NCBI RefSeq assembly: GCF_950023065.1 | Contig: NC_088677.1 | Span: forward strand, 27,797,230 to 27,861,229 | Source of the DNA: Planococcus citri | Lineage: Eukaryota > Arthropoda > Insecta > Hemiptera > Pseudococcidae | Length of the DNA: 64,000 nucleotides | Reading direction: 5' to 3' | Shown: piece by piece, positions 9,666 through 20,555 of the stretch | How the letters are laid out: each line of letters opens with the position of its first letter | Position numbering within the stretch: the stretch's first letter is position 1 | Program-made: the position numbers and the translations under genes | The notes under the pieces: generated by a model | What the model saw: only the letters and a program-made list of their open reading frames with translations | Told to the model about the DNA's origin: nothing | Databases searched by the model: none

Positions 9666-10181
9666 CATTTTTTATTTTATTGATAAAAATCCTACGATAT
9701 TTATATTTGAACCTAACTGGATAAAATGTACAGTAGAAACTAGAAAGTGAAGAAAAAAATCCACCAATCACAAACCGTGTAGACCAAAGTGAAGGCTGTG
9801 ATTGGTCGAATTTTGCGCAGCTTCACGAGTAGCTGATCCAGTTTAGGCTTTATATCTATGATTGCGACACTGCACTGATAACAAAATTTCAATGATAAAA
9901 ATATGTGTGCCGACTTCAACTTTCGCCGAAAAAAATATTGAATTTGTTCAACATCTTCCTTCTGGATATGTTTAAAATGTCTGGTCAAGTCAGTTACTAA
10001 TTTTTTTGCATCATGTTGTAGCAGACAATGTTCTGACCGTAAAATTTACTGTTGAAATTGCCGTTTTGTAGCTCCTATTTCTAAAAGGTAAGCCAAAAAC
10101 AACGTAATCATTTTTCTAATTTCAAGTATTACTTTATGTCTATGAATTACTCGAACTGTTATTTCAGAACCAACCTTCAAT
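9666..10181 (+). promoter_or_regulatory. mRpL14 upstream region with spliced 5' UTR
   Basis: Two CCAAT-type motifs in opposite orientation (CCAAT 9764-9768, ATTGG 9801-9805) lie about 400 bases before the start codon, a plausible housekeeping promoter. A 5' UTR intron fits at 10088-10167 (AAAG/GTAAGC ... ATTTCAG/AACC), ending 14 bases before the ATG. No TATA box is obvious. CCAAT cores also occur in the nearby MITEs, so some of this may be transposon-derived. Confidence 0.45.
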
Positions 10182-10607
10182 ATGTTTACTACCGCTATCC
10201 GAAGTTTTCACACCAGCAATGCATTGAATCACATAATGAAGCTTACACGACTTCGAGTAGTAGATAATAGTACCATTGGAAAACAAGCCATGGCCGAGGG
10301 AAAACCACCTTACTGCATTCACGTTTACAATAAGACTGGTATTGGTACTATAGGTGATGTAGTTTTAGTGGCGATCAAAGGAGAGAAGAAGAAAGGAATT
10401 ATTGTCGGCGTCGTGAAAACTCAAAAATCTAATATTCCTAGATTTGACACGAATAATTTAGTTTTGATAGATCATAATGGTTCTCCTTTGGGTACAAGAA
10501 TTCATGTGCCTATTCCTCATATTTTAAGAACAAGATTAAAAGAAAAGACTTTTTCAAAGGGAGCTGATTATACTAAATTATTGTCTATTGCTACGAGATT
10601 CGTTTAA
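10182..10607 (+). CDS. mRpL14: mitochondrial large ribosomal subunit protein uL14m (mRpL14)
   Basis: Complete single-exon coding region of 141 residues. The N-terminus (MFTTAIRSFHTSNALN) is basic and Ser/Thr-rich, as a mitochondrial import signal should be. From about residue 20 the protein is a uL14 fold: LTRLRVVDNSTIG, then CIHVYN, then IGDVVLVAIKGEKKKGIIVGVV and LVLIDHNGSPLGTRIHVPIP, ending RFV. The length matches animal mRpL14. It would sit at the subunit interface of the mitoribosome and support translation of the respiratory-chain genes. Start choice is clear: first ATG, short distance after the proposed 5' UTR splice acceptor. An ATTAAA poly(A) signal variant lies at 10686-10691. Intact, no oddities. 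Confidence 0.95.
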   Translation: MFTTAIRSFHTSNALNHIMKLTRLRVVDNSTIGKQAMAEGKPPYCIHVYNKTGIGTIGDVVLVAIKGEKKKGIIVGVVKTQKSNIPRFDTNNLVLIDHNGSPLGTRIHVPIPHILRTRLKEKTFSKGADYTKLLSIATRFV

Positions 10608-12680
10608 TGTCTAGTATCACTTGATATGCGTACTTGTCAAGTTTATATAACATCTGTAGATTTATTGTAACAAACGTTTTTTTAATATTAAAGCTTATTT
10701 TCGTTGCTTTATCGGTATATTTTTTCCAATTCTAAACTTTCTGCATTAATTTCCGGGTACATAAAAGCTCAAATTAAATTATATGAAGGCCCCCCCCCCC
10801 AATTGGACGTAAACAAAGATTTGAAAGTTGAAAAATCCAAACGTCGAGTCGATTTTTGTAAAATATTAGCATTGAAATTAACCCTAATTTTTTCATAATT
10901 TCGAGCACTTTAGAAATTCAATTAGGAAATTTTCAGGAGTGTTTAATGTACGTAATAATACATTCAAAAAGTTTTGAATTTTATGAATATTCGTCCGAAG
11001 AAAGGGATACCCTGCTTGTAGGCTATTATTCATAAACGGATCATGCTTTTGAGTGAAACATTTTTTTGAATAGAATTCGCCACTATAATGAAGATAGGTA
11101 CCCTAAGTTCTGAAAATGTTATCTTCTGTATTTTGAACCTCAATAATTCAAATTCGGTATCATTTTCATTGAATTAATGCATAATAAATCCAACAGAATA
11201 CCAAGATGATTATGAAAGCTGTTTAAAATATTACTCGACACGCGGTTGCAAAATAACTGCCAACAGTTCATTGGCCCATTGGCCAATAGCTAGTAGGTAG
11301 TTCGTGCTTCGTACCTACCGAAACAATCGCTCGTGAGCCAGGAATGCAAGTTATAAATTCAAATGAAAGTTGAATGTTGAATATAATTTTATTTGCCATA
11401 ATACTGTACCTACCAATTGGAACAAAAATAGCAATCTTACTTTGTCAATTTTCAGAGAAAGTATTTCTATTTTCAAAAATGTGCAAATAACGATTAGCGA
11501 TATAAGAACAGAGCTGCGTAGATAATTTTTACGATATACTTCTTGAAGCTGAATATCATGTTGAATTTTAACAGAGAAATTTATAACACAATTCCGCGAA
11601 AATAATTAAGTTTGTAATGGTGTTGAATGAAGTATAGTATTAGATGAAAATTCCCAACAAAAGTCACGCAGTATTTTTACCGTACGTACTATTCAAGTAC
11701 GAGTATAACGATTTGTCATTCCAATCATTTGGAATTTATTCAATGTTAAGTTCTTGGGTTCCTATTGTACATCTACAAATGTCAAATAAAATGTGCAAAA
11801 ACTGTGGTTATAATTCAACAAGTTGTACGGAAATGAACTGATATATGAGAAATCATTCTCGCGAACAGGTGTACACTGTACAGTAATCTAGTTTACCGAT
11901 TTTTTTTTTTTTTAATTTATTATATTCATTTAATCGCCTTCAATTTTATCGCTTGTCAGAGAATCATTGAAAATTTAATTTCTGGACAAATCGTCACTAC
12001 TCCTATGGTCATTAAAGCGTTCTTTTTCTTTCAAACACCGCCGCTCGATTTGACTGTGCTGAAACATTAAAATGAAGAGAAATACCTACATACAATAAAT
12101 CTAGAACTTACTTACAAAATTATAAAATGTAAAAAATTATTGATTTGAAAAAAGAAATATTTTTTGAAAACTCGAATAATTCGCTCAATGTTGAAATATT
12201 CTGATGAAAATTTCACCCAAATTAGGTACCTACCTAACTTGTAGATTTTTAGATTTTAGCCAGTAAATTCATGAATTACATTCTTTTTGAAAAAAATTCG
12301 TCATTTCATAAATAAAATGTAGTAAAGAAAAAAATCAGAGTCAGACAATGGAACAAACAACCCTTTATTGTCTTAAAAGAAAGGAGTACTTAAGTAATTT
12401 CTACTTGTGGATTACGTAGACGCGTAGGAATTTGGATCGTTGTGCAAAGGCGCATGTGCGTGAATTTCAGTTTTGATAAAATACTACTTGTTAACGTAAA
12501 CGCTTTAGTAGTAAAGTACATTGTGGCTTTTTTCGATTCGCGGAAGTCTGTCTTTGCGTTGTGAAAGGTACCGGAATTTCGTACGAATCGGTAGACAATT
12601 TTCGAGAAATAAAAAGCACGTGCTTTGAAACGTTTTTGAGCTATCGAAATGATTATCTCGCGTGAACCTTAATTACTTCG
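10608..12680. other. intergenic, no gene recognised
   Basis: Contains the mRpL14 3' UTR, a C homopolymer run at about 10789-10800 and a T run near 11900. Short open frames here are AT-rich and unlike any family I know. Confidence 0.4.
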
Positions 12681-13490
12681 AAGGTAGGATTTGAACCAAT
12701 GTTTCGTGTTGAAAAAATCGCGATCAATTTTCTTGCATTTTGAAGAATTCGACTTATTTATTTTATTATTTGTAAATTGCATTTTTTAAAAAAAATCAAG
12801 ACGTGTAGCATTTGTCTCCTGCGTTCGCCTGGGAATGTTTTTATTTATTATGAAGAACTTATTTTGTGCTTGACAAACAATTATTGTGTTTTGAAAAACT
12901 TTTCCGGTTTCGTGTGGTGTCTTATCGTCGCTCTTTGAGGTATAGGATTAATTTTCTTGCTCGAGTCAATAATCGCGAACAATTTTTTTGCATTCTGAAG
13001 AATTCGGCATTCTGGAGTTTTGTTATAATAATTTTGTAAAGTTGCATTAGAAAAATCAAGTGTGACATTTATTTCTTAATTACACGTTGGTTCGTCTTTA
13101 AGTGTTTTTATTTATTATATATAAAGTATTTTATGCTTGTCAAACAATTATTGTGTTTTGAAAAACTTTTCGTACGTTCGTGTGGTGTCTTATCGTCGCT
13201 CCTTCAGGCAGGATTTATTTTTTTCTTACTCCAGTCAAATTGAATATTTCGTGTTTCGTGTTGACGAAATAATCGCGATCAATTTTTTTACATTCCGAAG
13301 AATTCGACGTTCTAATATTTTTTATTATTTTGTAAATTGCGTAAAAAAATCAAGTGTAGCGTTTGCCTCTCACGTTCGCTTGTGAGTGTTTTTATTTATT
13401 ATAAAATATTTTGTGCTTGGCAAACAATTACTGTGTTTTGAAAACTTTTCTACGTTCGTGTGGTGTCTTTATCGTCGCTCCTTTTATGCG
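12681..13490. repeat. three tandem copies of a ~270-bp unit
   Basis: Anchors recur in order three times: GAAGAATTCG (12742, 12997, 13297), a GTGTTTTTATTTATTAT stretch, a CAAACAATTATTGTGTTTTG stretch, and GTGTGGTGTCTTATCGTCGC (12912, 13180, about 13458). Spacings are about 255-300 bp with small indels and about 80-85 percent identity by eye. No open frame is conserved between copies. Confidence 0.8.
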
Positions 13491-16400
13491 ATCAAATAAA
13501 TTATTACGTTGAAAGAAGTCAAGACAGGTAATATTTCCTTTTGTCTATTGCAATAATTTACGAATCATTGTTTGTGTGACTTTTTTAAATACCTACTTGA
13601 TTATTTAAACTTACCTATACTACCTACCGTTTATAGTGCATTTTGAAAATTTGTCCCAAAAGAAGTTATATATTTACTTTTTTGTTTCGTTCTTTTGGTT
13701 TGTAATGGAATTTTTAATTCTCCATTGAACGAAATATTTTTTTAAGGGATTACATATTTTTGAAAAATCATCGTGGACGTTGAGGTACTTTTTTGAAAAC
13801 TACGAGAACCTCGAGAGGGTTGAAAAAATTTTCGTGAATTATTTTTCCTTTGGTTGTACCACTTTTACCTCGTATTCAAACAATTCAAAAGTTGGGGTTT
13901 GAGATCATGAGTGACAATTTCCACGGGCTGGTTTCAAAATCTGAGAACAGGGTCTTTCATCCACCTATTTTTTTTTTTACCCTGATGTGCTCCTATGAAA
14001 GTCACCAATTCAACATTTTTTTGAATCCGAGTAAATATGTACAATTGTACATAGATAGAGAGATGATTCAGCACTTGTTTTTCTTTGGCCTTGACCCTGT
14101 TGCCGGGTGATCTTGAAACCCAAAGTTGGCGATTGAGCGGAACGCCCGAAAAATGTTTGAATCATGTGATAACTGATGAGTAGAAAAATGAAAGTGAATA
14201 GGTAATAATGAATAATGTTGGTCATTGTTTTTTTTTTCACCATTCACATTTTCTGGCTGCTTATTTCCTGTATTACAATCCCCTCGCACTGATGAAATTT
14301 CCTCAATTTTCAACATCTTACTATACACAATCAGTACCTATTAGAAGTTCACTTATCCCATAATTTTAATGGCAACCTACATACAACGGTGTTAACATAC
14401 CATACCCTTCTTCATCTACATGAACTAGGGAAATTTTCAATACCTGGCTTCTTCAGCATGTTCATTATTTTAGCAAATCGCGAACATCGATATCCGGTAA
14501 CAGTTCACAGCTGCGATTATTTTTCATCCTCGAAACTTGACGATAAAAAAAATTCCGAACACGATGAGAAAAAAACACAATCACGAGAAAAAGTTGAAAA
14601 ATAGCCCTCGTCTCGGTTCGCCGGATTATTTTTTTCTTATGCTTGAGGAAGCTCGATGACAACGGATACTTCGACTCGATGGTGGTTTATTTCGTATTAA
14701 TGCATGAAGGGGAAGATATACCCATAAGTACTTACTCGAGTAGGTATAGGCAATCATTATAAGTACGATTTTAAGACGCCTACTTTGCACCTACTCAGAA
14801 TAGGAGGTTCCGGAATATGATATTTTGTCTTTACTTTCAAAGATTTTTTCAGATTAAATAAATTGCATTTTATGGTGAAAGCCGCAGCTCTGTCACCTAG
14901 CAAATATCTATAATAGCTCGTCATCAAACTTTCGCCAGCATCAGCACGTGTTTCCGTCTCTTGTTCTCGTTCTCGTTCTCTCGCAACCCTTTTAAGATAT
15001 TAAATTCGACATTTCCTCTAATTTTTTTTCCTCCAATTCACGTGACTATACATACTCGTACACCTAAGGCATTCGCGCCTATACGACCGAGATAACTTCA
15101 TAAAACGCTATCATTCACTTTTCACCATCGCCCAGCCTGTACTTTTATACCTACCCTTCGATAACGACGAGTAATTTCCAATAAATTATACATGAGCGCG
15201 CCAAGAAATTTCCCTACTGAAATATGTTGCTCGATGAAATCGAACGACATCGCATTCGCCATCACTAATCCGCATAATCAAAATAACAAGGTAAAAAATT
15301 CATGAGTTAACGGTGTCGAAAAATTATTAGCGCTTTGAAAGTAATTTTTAAAATATCTTTCAACGAGTTTATTCAGTTACAATGAATGACTATATGCCCC
15401 ACCATCCCTACACAATTTGGAATTTGGCTGTCGCTTTCAAACTTTGAGACAGTGATAATAAAACATCAAAAATTGTTAGCTCCCGTAGCCACACAGAGGC
15501 TGATCTGGGGATGCTCAAATTTTGATCTTTTTGAAAAATGAAACTTGTTTTTATTTTTTTTATTTTTAGGTACTGTCACCTGTGAATTTTAAATCAAAGG
15601 CATTCCTACTAAAACCTTCAAATAGGTACTACACCAAATCAAGTGTAAATACAAATTTGAGCAAATATAGTTAAATATGACCACGGCTGGGTTCAGCGAT
15701 GTTCTCCAATTCCGGGAAAAAAATTAAAATCAGAATTTTAGCAAAAACAATAATGAACGTACATATCAAAATTGACGAAAAGGCTTAATAAAATTTAGAG
15801 TTCTAACCCTGAATTTGATTTTCCAATTTTTGGTGAATTTATGAGAATTCAAATTCGGCATCGTTACCTATCTACAAAAAATATCAGAATTTAATAATAT
15901 TGAAGATCAAAGCTGGAAATTGTTCGACCTCCCAAATCGATTGGTGGTAGTTTTGAGTTGTTCTGAAGCCTGCAGTGGATTTTAGGTCATGCATTTTTGA
16001 AAATACGTAAGTATACTTAGGTATAGCTGAATTGTCATAATAATTATATATGTGTCAAGAAATTCCACCGCTGCGAAGTACGAACTCGCTTTTAACCATC
16101 TGTAAGATCTTTTCGATCAATTTAGGCGCAAATTTTCGAAATCTGTTCATAGCGGATTAAACTGGAACTTTCTCCAGTATTTTTCGTATCAATGGGTAAT
16201 TATAAGTAAATTAAAATCATAAAATTTAAAATAATATTTAAAAAATTGGGTGAATGGTCATATGTAGATGGAGATGGAAGGGGGCCATAGATGGTTGGTT
16301 CACCATCTTATATCATATTTTATTTATTATACACTTGTATGATTTACCTACCCTATCTATTCGTATTACTCGTACTTAATCTTAATCGATAAAAAAATAT

Positions 16401-16691
16401 GCTTTTCAGTTATAAATATAAAATGGGTAGATTGAGAAGGGAGAGGGCGGCGACTGGAGACGATCCTCTTTCTTGATAAGCAATAAGCGATAAGGATAAG
16501 CACATTTATATTTGATAGTTGATACCGATTCTTATTCTTAGAAGTGGCAAGAAAGCAATGAGCAAAATCGAGTTGATTTGAGGTTCTGTTCTGTGAAGTG
16601 TATAATCGGTAATCGCGAACATTTATTTTTCTGTCGAGTAACTTTTTAAATTCCTGCTTGAGTAAGTACCTACCTATTCGGTTTTTAAAAA
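13491..16691. other. intergenic, no gene recognised
   Basis: AT-rich sequence with homopolymer runs and scattered GTAGGTA motifs. No conserved protein segment, RNA gene or clear transposon end was found. Confidence 0.35.
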
Positions 16692-18357
16692 ATGGATGTT
16701 ATGGAGCAAGTTGTTGTAAACATCGGTGCTAAAACCGACGATGACGTACAGGGCCGGCGTTAGCACTGTCGCATATGTCGCAAAGTGCGACACATCAGAT
16801 TTCTGATGTGTCGCATTGCGACATATCAGAAATCTGCCACCAATTGGGAGAAACTTTGAAAAATTGAAAAATACCTAACGTCAATTTGGTAGCAAAATTG
16901 TTAATTTGCCGACAAAATCACCGATCTGTCCTCAAAATTCTCATCTTTTTCAAAAGCTTTTGCCCTCGCTTCGCTCGGGCTACATTAATATTTTCTATTT
17001 CTCAAATTCTTCATGATTGTGCTTGGAAAGTATTTTTATTTAGACTTTTAAAAATGTCAGTAGTGGAAATCTGACTTTTCACATCAAAATTACACCTATT
17101 TTGCTTCTTGAAACTTCAAGTTTTTGATAGCTTTAGCCCTCGCTTCGCTCGGGCCAATGTTGTTCCATTTTTCAGAACACAAATTTTCCAAAACTTTTAC
17201 CCTTGCTTCGGTCTGGAATTCAAGATACTGATTTCAAAAATTTCAAGAATATGAAAACCAAATAGAAAAATTCTAGAAATGGGAACTCATAATACTCAAA
17301 GCACATGAAAAATGCAAATTTATCATTTTTTCTGAACAGATTCATTAGCTTTTCAAAATTTTTTAAACACAGCTCGTTCAAATTTTGACTATCGCCGGAA
17401 AAATTACGACTTTTTGTCGGCAAAATGACGTGATACACCCCCCCCCCCTCCCTCCCAAGTATGTTAAATTGTTCACAAAAAATGAACAAAGAAATGTTGA
17501 ATTGAACATTTTTAAAATTTGAACCCTCCTCCTTCTTTTCACATATGAAAAACTGGCACACCCTACTGGAAGGTCCAGTTACGCTTTAGGGGGGGGGGGG
17601 TGTTGGCTACGCTTCTCATACCTATGTAATTTTTTTGCGACACACCAGAAAAATTTACTTCGCCGGCTCTGATGACGTAATTAACAAAAGTGACGGAGAA
17701 AACAATACGATGAGTTTCAAAAAGGAAGAAATTACTCCAACAGCAGAGACCAGCGAGTCTAAAGCTGATTTAAAATCGACCGTCGTCCAGGAAAAAGAGA
17801 ATACATCAGAAAATGTCGAAGAAATCATAGCACCAACTGAACCTAACGACGACGATGTACTCGGAATATCCATCACAGAAATGAACTTAAATTCGGACAC
17901 CAGCAATGAAAAAGAAACAGTGGAAGAGATGGCTTCACAATCGGCAGAGAATAATGGTCAAATTTTTGTGGATCCAGATCACGAAACCACCTCGACGACC
18001 ATAAAAGATGGTGAATTGAACGGAGACGCAGAAAAAACGTCCGAAGAGATCGTGAAAAAAATTCTATCGAATGCAAAAATCGACGAAGAAGATTTGAAAA
18101 GTACTAACGTTGAAATGGACTCAAATTCGAATGACTGCGATGAAAAGGAAGCGAAAGAAAATGATTCGTCACACTCGGTGGAATACACCGACCACTACGA
18201 CTATTACAGCGACAGCGACAGCGACAGAGACATTGGCTACTTTGAAGAATATGACTATGATCCATATGATTCCGACTGGGACCCTGATCGTGGCCTCTCT
18301 TATGATGATGTACCCAGACATTTTTACTACGACGATTGGGAAGATTTTAATCAATAG
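16692..18357 (+). pseudogene. acidic protein gene split by a hAT element
   Basis: Codons 1-19 (MDVMEQVVVNIGAKTDDDV) occupy 16692-16748 and are followed by a transposon; the frame resumes exactly at 17680 (INKSDGENN) and runs to a TAG at 18355-18357. With one copy of the 8-bp duplication counted, the two parts join in frame as a 244-residue protein. It is very acidic, rich in Glu, Asp, Ser and Thr, with a C-terminal Asp/Tyr-rich tail (YYSDSDSDRD, EEYDYDPYDSDWD). It has no domain I recognise and looks intrinsically disordered. In this allele the frame hits TAG a few codons into the element. Translation could restart at 17710 (MSFKKEE), or at an ATG in the element end (17635) in the same frame, losing only the N-terminus, so 'interrupted' is safer than 'dead'. 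Confidence 0.65.
16749..17671. mobile_element. non-autonomous hAT element
   Basis: 923 bp with terminal inverted repeats CAGGGCCGGCG / CGCCGGCTCTG (one mismatch) and a perfect 8-bp duplication ATGACGTA (16741-16748, 17672-17679), the hAT signature. Near the left end are nested palindromes around TGTCGCA and CAGATTTCTGATGTG. The interior holds two copies of GCCCTCGCTTCGCTCGGGC (about 16969, 17136), a C run and a G run. No transposase is encoded. Confidence 0.9.
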
Positions 18358-19212
18358 ACCCGAGTGTATATAATACGTATGTAATTCATCGTGTTACTTG
18401 AAATTATTTGAATTACCTAAGTATATACGATAAAAGATGTTTATGTGTGGTTGTTGTTATTACCATTCCCTCGCCATTGAAGTTATCGTACTTAAATGTA
18501 GCCATTTGGACGTACCAAAATCTGTAAGTAGGAACTCGAATCCAATGAATCCACTTTCAATAAGGTGATATATTGTTTCAAAATCACCACCTGGGGAGGG
18601 AGGGGGGGTCATGGGTGCGACCCTGGATAGGTTATCGTATGAAATATAATTGTCAATTTTTTTCAACGCGAGTCTGAAAATTTTTACTGTTCATAATTTA
18701 TCAACCATTAGAAAACAAATATGTCTGTGATACATTCATGGAAAAATTACGAAATTTTGACATGATTGATGCTAAGCCAGCTCAGAGGATTGCGTATACT
18801 CAACTTTCATTCTTTACTGTTCTCAAGGGGAAAAAGAAGTCTCTTATCTCGATGGACTAACAAGTATTTTTTGACAGTCCGTTAAAAAAAATCTAAATTG
18901 AAACAGAAACGTAATTTCAACCCTACTAAATTTTTGCAAAAATTTGGAAGCCTGAATTCATTCCAAGTTATGTTTCGAAACGGAAATACCAAACAAGATC
19001 CTTTTTTCATTTAAAGAAAAAGCAAAAAAAAACAATTTCTGCCGAGATATTTAAAAAATTCGGGTTTCTTTTTTTTACAAGAACTATGCTACTTACGATA
19101 GCCATTTTTCTTAGAAACGCATAACTTTATCATTTGACGATATACAAAGACCTCACTTTCACTTACCCTCGCCTAACCTAATCCTAAGGAATTTTCATCT
19201 GCATAACAATTT
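18358..19212. other. intergenic, no gene recognised
   Basis: 3' flank of the acidic-protein gene; a GATAAAAG near 18430 is a weak poly(A) signal candidate. A G-rich tract at 18591-18608 is the only other feature. Confidence 0.35.
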
Positions 19213-20555
19213 AGTGGCGGACTGGCCTTTTGGTTTCAATACTATTTTCACTCTCTCTAAAAATAAATTTTTGCAAACTTTTGCCCTCGCTTCGTTCGCG
19301 GTCCTTTTTACGTTTTTAAATTAAAATTATCAAATTTTTGCTTCAAATATTTTTTTTTTTCAAAATTATTTAAAAGCCCAACTTTGTTATTTATTGCCAG
19401 AAATTGCCAAAAAAAATTATTTTGCCAGTAATTCTCACAAGGTTCTTTTTTTTTGCTGAAATTGTCCAAATTTTGGTATTTGCCAAAAATTGTAAGGAAA
19501 TCCTCGCTTTACAACAAAATTTCTAAAAATACTCAGTCGTTTTTTTCAGAAAATTTTGAATTTTTATGTTTTTAAAAAAAATTGTCCCAATGTCTCGCTT
19601 TTTTGCCAAAAACTGTCAGAAAACCATTCTTTTTGTTAAAATTTCCGTTTTATTTTTCCAAGAATCGCCTTTCTCATCAAAAATTGCCAAAATCCCTGGT
19701 ACTTTGCTGCTGGAAAAAATTGTCGAAAAGTCTCGATTTTTCATTCAAAAAGATATTCATTTCAATTCGTAATAACTAAGTATTCCTTCCGTTTTTTTGT
19801 GATTTTTTTCTATATTAAAATGTTTTTCTCGCATTTTGTCACTTTTTTGGCTACTTTTCAATCATTTTTGAATTCTTTTTTGGTTACCTTTTCGAGCATT
19901 TTCAGTCACAAAATTACTTTTCAGAGGAAAAAATTGACTACGAGCCCTGCTCTCGCTTCACTCGGATCTGTTTACTTTTCATTTTAAATATTAAAATTTT
20001 TAAAAACTCATCATTTAAATTCTAAAATTTTGAATCAAAAGAAATAAACAAATTTTTTCAAACATTGTTTTCACTTCTCTAAACTCAAATTTTTGAAAGC
20101 TTTTGCTGTTGCTTTGCTGGGACCAATTCTTTTCTCTAAACTGGAAAACAATCCCAGTTTGAAACTTCCTTAAGTTCAAAAATGAAAATAACAATTTTTT
20201 AATGAGCCTAACTTAACATGAGTATTATATCGATTGTCAAAATTGTCAGTTCATCTTGAAAACTTGTCATTTTATTTGGAAAAATTGGTATTTTTCTCTC
20301 ATACCAGTCGGTAAATTTTCAGTCAACAACCCCCCCCCCCTTCTCTCTCTCTCTCTCTCAAGACGTCACTCTTCGGTTTTTTCTAATCAGATCGACTTAT
20401 TTTCGCAAAAGTAAAAAAAAAAAACTCACATTCAAGTATCCAAACCTGAGAAAAAAACAACAGGGAAAAATTCTGTGTGGGGGGGGGGGGTAAAATTGTA
20501 AGGGGCCCATTCGGTGCATCCGTCAGGGGCCTCCAACCGACCCAGTTCGTACCTG
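19213..20555. mobile_element. probable decayed hAT-like element
   Basis: The left end AGTGGCGGACTGGCC (from 19213) resembles the reverse complement of the right end CCCAGTTCGTACCTG (to 20555), in the pattern of hAT ends of the CAGTGGCGGACTGGCC type. Inside are a CCCTCGCTTCGTTCG motif (about 19277), a C run followed by a CT microsatellite (20329-20360) and a G run (20478-20490). No target duplication was found and the ends have diverged, so this is tentative. Confidence 0.45.
19380..19775. repeat. degenerate TTGCCAAAAATTG repeat
   Basis: Irregular repetition of phrases such as AAAAATTGCCAAAA and TTTTTGCCAAAAACTG. Reverse-complement relatives occur at about 29050-29410 and 39370-39640, so it is a dispersed low-complexity repeat family. 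Confidence 0.5.
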
